Source: Kribbibacterium absianum
GTDB taxonomy: Bacteria > Actinomycetota > Coriobacteriia > Coriobacteriales > Atopobiaceae
Direction: 5' to 3'
Length of the DNA: 64,000 nucleotides
NCBI RefSeq assembly: GCF_030067705.1
Contig: NZ_JASJEX010000002.1
Span: 496,001-560,000 of the forward strand
Of this stretch, positions 60,925 to 64,000 are shown one piece after another. A model generated the notes under the pieces. The model had not been told where the DNA came from. It did not search any database and worked only from the letters and a program-made list of their open reading frames with translations. Position numbers and translations under genes: made by a program. Position 1 is the stretch's first letter. Each line of letters opens with the position of its first letter.

Positions 60925-61803
60925 ATGCCCAGCGACCGTTCCATTGGCGTCTTCGACTCCGGCCTCGGCGGCCTCACCGTCACCCGCGCGATCGCCGCCG
61001 AGCTTCCGCAGGAGTCCATCACCTACCTTGGCGACACCGCCCGCTGCCCCTACGGCGAGCGGCCTCAGGAAGAGGTCCGTGACTTTTGCGCCCAGATCGC
61101 CCGCTGGTTCTCGCAACCCGAGCACGACGTCAAGCTGCTCGTCGTGGCATGCAACACGGCCACGGCGGCCGGCGTCCCGCTCATGCAGCGCATGCTGCCG
61201 ATCCCGGTGCTCGGCGTGATCGCCCCCGGCGCCCGGGCGGTCGTCCAGGCCACGCACACCCGTCGCGTCGGCGTCCTTGCCACCGAGGGCACCGTCGAGT
61301 CCGGCCAGTACCCGCGCGCCATCCACGCCCTCGATGCCGGGGTGCAGGTCTGGCAGGCGCCGAGCCCCAGGTCCGTGCGCATCGTCGAGGAGGCCGTCGC
61401 GAGCCCGCACGCCTTCGGCCGCGATTGGATGGAGGACCGCGCCTTTCTCGACACCGAGGCCGCGCGCGCCGTGGCCGAGGAGGACCTCGCGCCCCTCATG
61501 GGCCGCGGCATCGACGCGCTCATCCTCGGCTGCACGCACTTCCCGCTGCTGAAGCCCGTGTACCAGGCCGTGATGGGCCCCGGCGTCACCATCGTGAGCT
61601 CCGCCGAGGAGACCGCCCGCGAGGCGCGCCGCTACCTCGAGCGGGGTGGCACCCTCGCGCCGGCCGGCCACGAGGCCCGGTACCGCTTTGCGACCACTGG
61701 GGACGAGCTGGCGGCGTTCGCCGTGGCGGGGGAGTACATCTTCGGGCGCCAGCTGGCCTCGGTCGCGCATGTGGACGTCTCGACGCTCGAGGGTCTCGCG
61801 TAG
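60925..61803 (+). CDS. murI: glutamate racemase
   Basis: 292 residues. Makes D-glutamate for peptidoglycan. IGVFDSGLGGLTVTRAI and VVACNTATAAG carry the first catalytic cysteine region, LILGCTHFPLLKPV the second Cys; YLGDTARCPYGER is the third signature. ATG 60925 follows GGGAG; TTG 60913 is rejected. Stands alone, followed by a 500-bp repeat-only region. Confidence 0.96.
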   Translation: MPSDRSIGVFDSGLGGLTVTRAIAAELPQESITYLGDTARCPYGERPQEEVRDFCAQIARWFSQPEHDVKLLVVACNTATAAGVPLMQRMLPIPVLGVIAPGARAVVQATHTRRVGVLATEGTVESGQYPRAIHALDAGVQVWQAPSPRSVRIVEEAVASPHAFGRDWMEDRAFLDTEAARAVAEEDLAPLMGRGIDALILGCTHFPLLKPVYQAVMGPGVTIVSSAEETAREARRYLERGGTLAPAGHEARYRFATTGDELAAFAVAGEYIFGRQLASVAHVDVSTLEGLA

Positions 61804-61820
61804 CTGCCGGGCCGCCTCCG

Positions 61821-62192
61821 CGGACACTCCGGTCAAAGCCGTCTGTCCGGGCCTGGACGCTCCGGTCAAAGCAAAATGTCCACGCTCCAGCCCGCGACAG
61901 CGTGGACGAACGGCTCTCTCCCAAGCGTCCAGCGATTCCCCGCAACGGGCGCCCCTCTTTTGCGGGGAACCGCTTCCCCGCAAGGGCGCCTTCCCGGGCT
62001 ATGCGCGCACGGGCGGCATGAGGCCGCCGTTTCCCCGCAACGGGCGCCCTTGTCTTGTGCGGAACCGTTTCCCCGCAAGCGGCCGCGCGAGGAGCGTGGA
62101 CAGACGGCTCTCTCCCAAGCGTCCAACCGTGGACAGATGGCTCTCTCCGAAGCGTCCAGGCGTGGACAAATGGCTCTCTCTCAAGCGTCCAG
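61821..62192. repeat. family B and D repeat island
   Basis: Family B: forward units 61821-61850 and 61854-61884, inverted units 61901-61932, 62095-62125, 62128-62158 and 62161-62192. Between them two direct copies of family D (about 61935-61990 and 62029-62090), each with TTCCCCGCAACGGGCGCCC, a mirrored TTGCGGGGAA and a second TTCCCCGCAAG. No gene fits the 505-bp gap between murI and 62309. Confidence 0.85.
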
Positions 62193-62308
62193 GGACCTGG
62201 CTCGCGACGCACAGAAACGTAAGGTTCGGGGTGTCAATCCTGTGGGATTATAAACCCTTAGATTGCTGTCCTGATGTCACTGCCGTTCGTCGTCACGAGA
62301 GGGTCTCC

Positions 62309-62560
62309 ATGAGCAACAACGACAACTTCGCCATCGCCGGTTTTGTGCTCAGCATCGTGGGTCTCTTTGTGGGCGGCTGGGTGGGCACGGTCGTGTGGAT
62401 CGCCGCCCTTGTCTTCTGCATCCTCGGCCTCAAGAGCAGCCGGCACCACGGGCTCGCGGTCGCAGGTCTCGTGTTCGAGTTCCTCGGTCTCGTGCTGCTC
62501 GCGCTCATGATGGCGGGCTGTACGGCGCTCGTGGGTCTCGGGACCCTGGCGGTTCTCTAG
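62309..62560 (+). CDS. small DUF4190-like membrane protein
   Basis: 83 residues with two to three hydrophobic helices; FAIAGFVLSIVGLFVGG, ILGLKSSRHHGLAVAGLV and LVLLALMMAGC give the two-helix DUF4190 pattern. GAGAGGGTC precedes ATG 62309. TATAAA at 62249-62254 in a near-palindrome (GGGATTATAAACCC) may be its -10. Function unknown. Confidence 0.75.
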   Translation: MSNNDNFAIAGFVLSIVGLFVGGWVGTVVWIAALVFCILGLKSSRHHGLAVAGLVFEFLGLVLLALMMAGCTALVGLGTLAVL

Positions 62561-62586
62561 CACGAGAAAACCGGCGGCCACCTCAC

Positions 62587-63636
62587 TCACCACTTGTTGT
62601 GGACATGCTCGGCGAAGGCCATCTGACCGTCGAGCGTCACCACCCGCCCACCGTCCAGCGTCGCCGTCCCGTACCATCGGCCGAACACCTGGTGCGGAAT
62701 CATGCACACCACCCCGAGGTTCACCGGGTCCTCGCGGTCCAGCACGGGCTCCATGCGTAGGTCGAGCCGGCCGTCCTCGTCGGTGAAGCGCCAAATTCCC
62801 AGGTAGTCGTAGGTGCCGTCCTCGCGCTGTGGGATGTCGAACCTCACGTCGCCCAGCTTGGACGCATGGCCGTTCAGGAACAGCATGTTCTCGCTCGCGG
62901 CGCTCGTGTCGCCAAAGCCGTAGCCCAGGTTGAACCCGAACGTGTCGCCGCTGGCCAGCCGCATTGAGCCGCTGCCCCAGTACCACGTGTTGTTGTAGGT
63001 CCAAACCCCGCGGCCCCAGTCCAGCACCGCCAGTGCGGACTCTGGTGAGAACTCGATACGGCCGTCGCCCCAGCTCACCCAGCCAGAGGCGGTGAGGCAG
63101 TTGATCTTTTGGTTGTAGTAGAAGTGCCGCTCCTTCTCAAAGGGGGTCGCGATGGCCATCGTGTCGCGCGGCACGTCTCGCAACAGCAGGTCGAATGCCA
63201 ACTCGGATTCGGTGCGGGCGTAGTTCTTGATCGTGCCGGCCAGATGACGCGCGTTCCCGTCGTTCGCGAACGAGAAGTCCGCCGCGCCCACCCGCGCCGC
63301 TACGTCGCCGCGCACGCTCGTGCTCGGCAGCCCCAGTTTGCCGAGCGGAAACAGCCCCAGCGCCCCGCCGTTCAGCTGGAACGGCTCCGGCTCCTCCACG
63401 CCGAAGCCGAGCACGGATGCCGACAGGCTGCTCACGAAGCCCGCGTCCGACAGCGTCACCGCGAAACCGTGGGCCTGGTCGCCGACGTAGTAATAGTCCC
63501 ATTCTTTGATGCGCCAGCGCGGCGCCTGGATCAGCGCGCGGTCGTACTCCCATACGAGCGACGTGGCGTAGCCGGGCTCGCGGATGTTGCCGTGAACGTC
63601 CAACAGGGGCTGGGGCGAGACGACCTCGTGCTGCAT
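62587..63636 (-). CDS. DUF2804 family protein
   Basis: 349 residues from ATG 63636 (GGAAAGGCGCGCC upstream). EYDRALIQAPRWRIKEWDYY and GWVSWGDGRIEFSPESALAVLDWGRGVWTY are strong DUF2804 signatures; the D-WGRG-W motif is the family hallmark. Cytosolic, no signal peptide. These proteins are thought to be beta-rich and related to hydroxyneurosporene synthase-like folds; no activity is known. Confidence 0.85.
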   Translation of the reverse strand: MQHEVVSPQPLLDVHGNIREPGYATSLVWEYDRALIQAPRWRIKEWDYYYVGDQAHGFAVTLSDAGFVSSLSASVLGFGVEEPEPFQLNGGALGLFPLGKLGLPSTSVRGDVAARVGAADFSFANDGNARHLAGTIKNYARTESELAFDLLLRDVPRDTMAIATPFEKERHFYYNQKINCLTASGWVSWGDGRIEFSPESALAVLDWGRGVWTYNNTWYWGSGSMRLASGDTFGFNLGYGFGDTSAASENMLFLNGHASKLGDVRFDIPQREDGTYDYLGIWRFTDEDGRLDLRMEPVLDREDPVNLGVVCMIPHQVFGRWYGTATLDGGRVVTLDGQMAFAEHVHNKW

Positions 63637-63669
63637 GGCGCGCCTTTCCGCTGGCATCGATTCTCCTGA

Positions 63670-63836
63670 ATATTAGCATGAAGAACCGACGCAAACGCGC
63701 CCATTGCGACGTTGATATTACGGCGGGACACGGGTGTCCGGCACTCTTGTCCCGTCGCCCTCCGTTCTTCCTGCTGTTCCGCACATCCCAAGAAACCGCA
63801 GGTAGGAGGCCGGTTCTCGCAATAGCAGGAAGAACG
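63670..63836. repeat. family A copies, three (one degenerate)
   Basis: Degenerate reverse 63670-63688, forward 63763-63782, reverse 63816-63836; the last pair encloses AAACCGCAGGTAG. Confidence 0.8.
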
Positions 63837-63853
63837 GCGCGGGCGCGGGGACG

Positions 63854-64000
63854 CTACTCCACGTCCTCCGGTACCTCGTTCGTGAGCACCGACCCCACAA
63901 ACGCCAGGACGCAGGACGCGAGGGCCCACCAGATCTCGGCGGCCGGGGACGCGAACACAAACGCCGCGCACACGATGCTCGCCGCCACGCACGCGAGCGC
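63854..64000 (-). CDS. partial membrane protein, C-terminal end
   Basis: 48 codons run from the window edge to TAG at 63854-63856. The residues are two hydrophobic helices (ALACVAASIVCAAFVF and IWWALASCVLAFVGSVL) and the acidic end TNEVPEDVE. Codon use matches the neighbours. Too short to assign. Confidence 0.6.
   Translation of the reverse strand, partial: ALACVAASIVCAAFVFASPAAEIWWALASCVLAFVGSVLTNEVPEDVE

Noticed and set aside
61821-62192. CRISPR-like array
   Set aside because: Units occur in both orientations, spacers are irregular (2 to 160 bp) and there are no cas genes.

Overview
The window is GC-rich bacterial chromosome, densely coded on both strands. A Gram-positive, gut-type Coriobacteriia (Olsenella/Collinsella-like) is the most likely source. 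The reasons are the fused TsaB-RimI-TsaD protein, the gene order glmM-glmS-acpS-nnr-alr-udg-tsaE-tsaBD, many PTS sugar genes, two-gene LacAB, AddAB, and secreted proteins ending in sortase-like tails. The genus is an inference. No tRNA, rRNA or CRISPR array was seen.

Layout. 0-1.2 kb: end of a methionine ABC importer (metI partial, metQ). 1.4-4.2 kb: Elp3 divergent from a Trm9/ALKBH8-like tRNA methyltransferase. 4.5-7.7 kb: DUF368 lipid-carrier translocase, patatin lipase, rplM-rpsI. 7.9-9.0 kb: a nuclease-like protein behind an SOS-like promoter. 9.2-20.3 kb: housekeeping run glmM, glmS, acpS, nnr, alr, uracil-DNA glycosylase, tsaE, tsaB-rimI-tsaD. 20.4-26.9 kb: addB-addA with the same kind of SOS-like promoter. 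27-36 kb: Fe-alcohol dehydrogenase, YfcE, a helical small protein, a ClC protein, a class II aldolase, DeoR, HAD, GNAT and MerR genes. 36.5-41 kb: MFS permease, MntA/HepT toxin-antitoxin, a secreted coiled-coil enzyme, PfkB kinase. 41.4-49.2 kb: galactitol PTS (gatABC), gatD, a PRD activator, a LacR-type repressor and lacAB. 49.3-51.7 kb: YefM/RelE pair, a surface protein, DeoR. 52-59.3 kb: mannose-family PTS, cytosolic sulfatase, its maturase, a TauE/SafE exporter and two membrane proteins. 59.4-64 kb: a broken sortase-anchored protein, murI, a small membrane protein, a DUF2804 protein and a partial gene at the edge.

Sugar logic. Galactitol (GatABC, GatD) and galactose 6-phosphate (LacAB) both lead to tagatose 6-phosphate. 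The PfkB kinase and class II aldolase can then carry it to triose phosphates. The PTS-sulfatase-maturase-TSUP block looks like a route for a sulfated sugar that is imported, desulfated in the cytosol, and its sulfur anion exported.

The most unusual property is the repeat content. A 19-21 bp element (family A, core CGTTCTTCCTG followed by a looser half ending CGA) occurs about 100 times by hand count. It occurs in both orientations, often as facing pairs in gaps, and several copies lie in frame inside conserved proteins. Three further palindromic families (B, C, D) are more local. Two toxin-antitoxin pairs are each bracketed by directly repeated copies of such elements.
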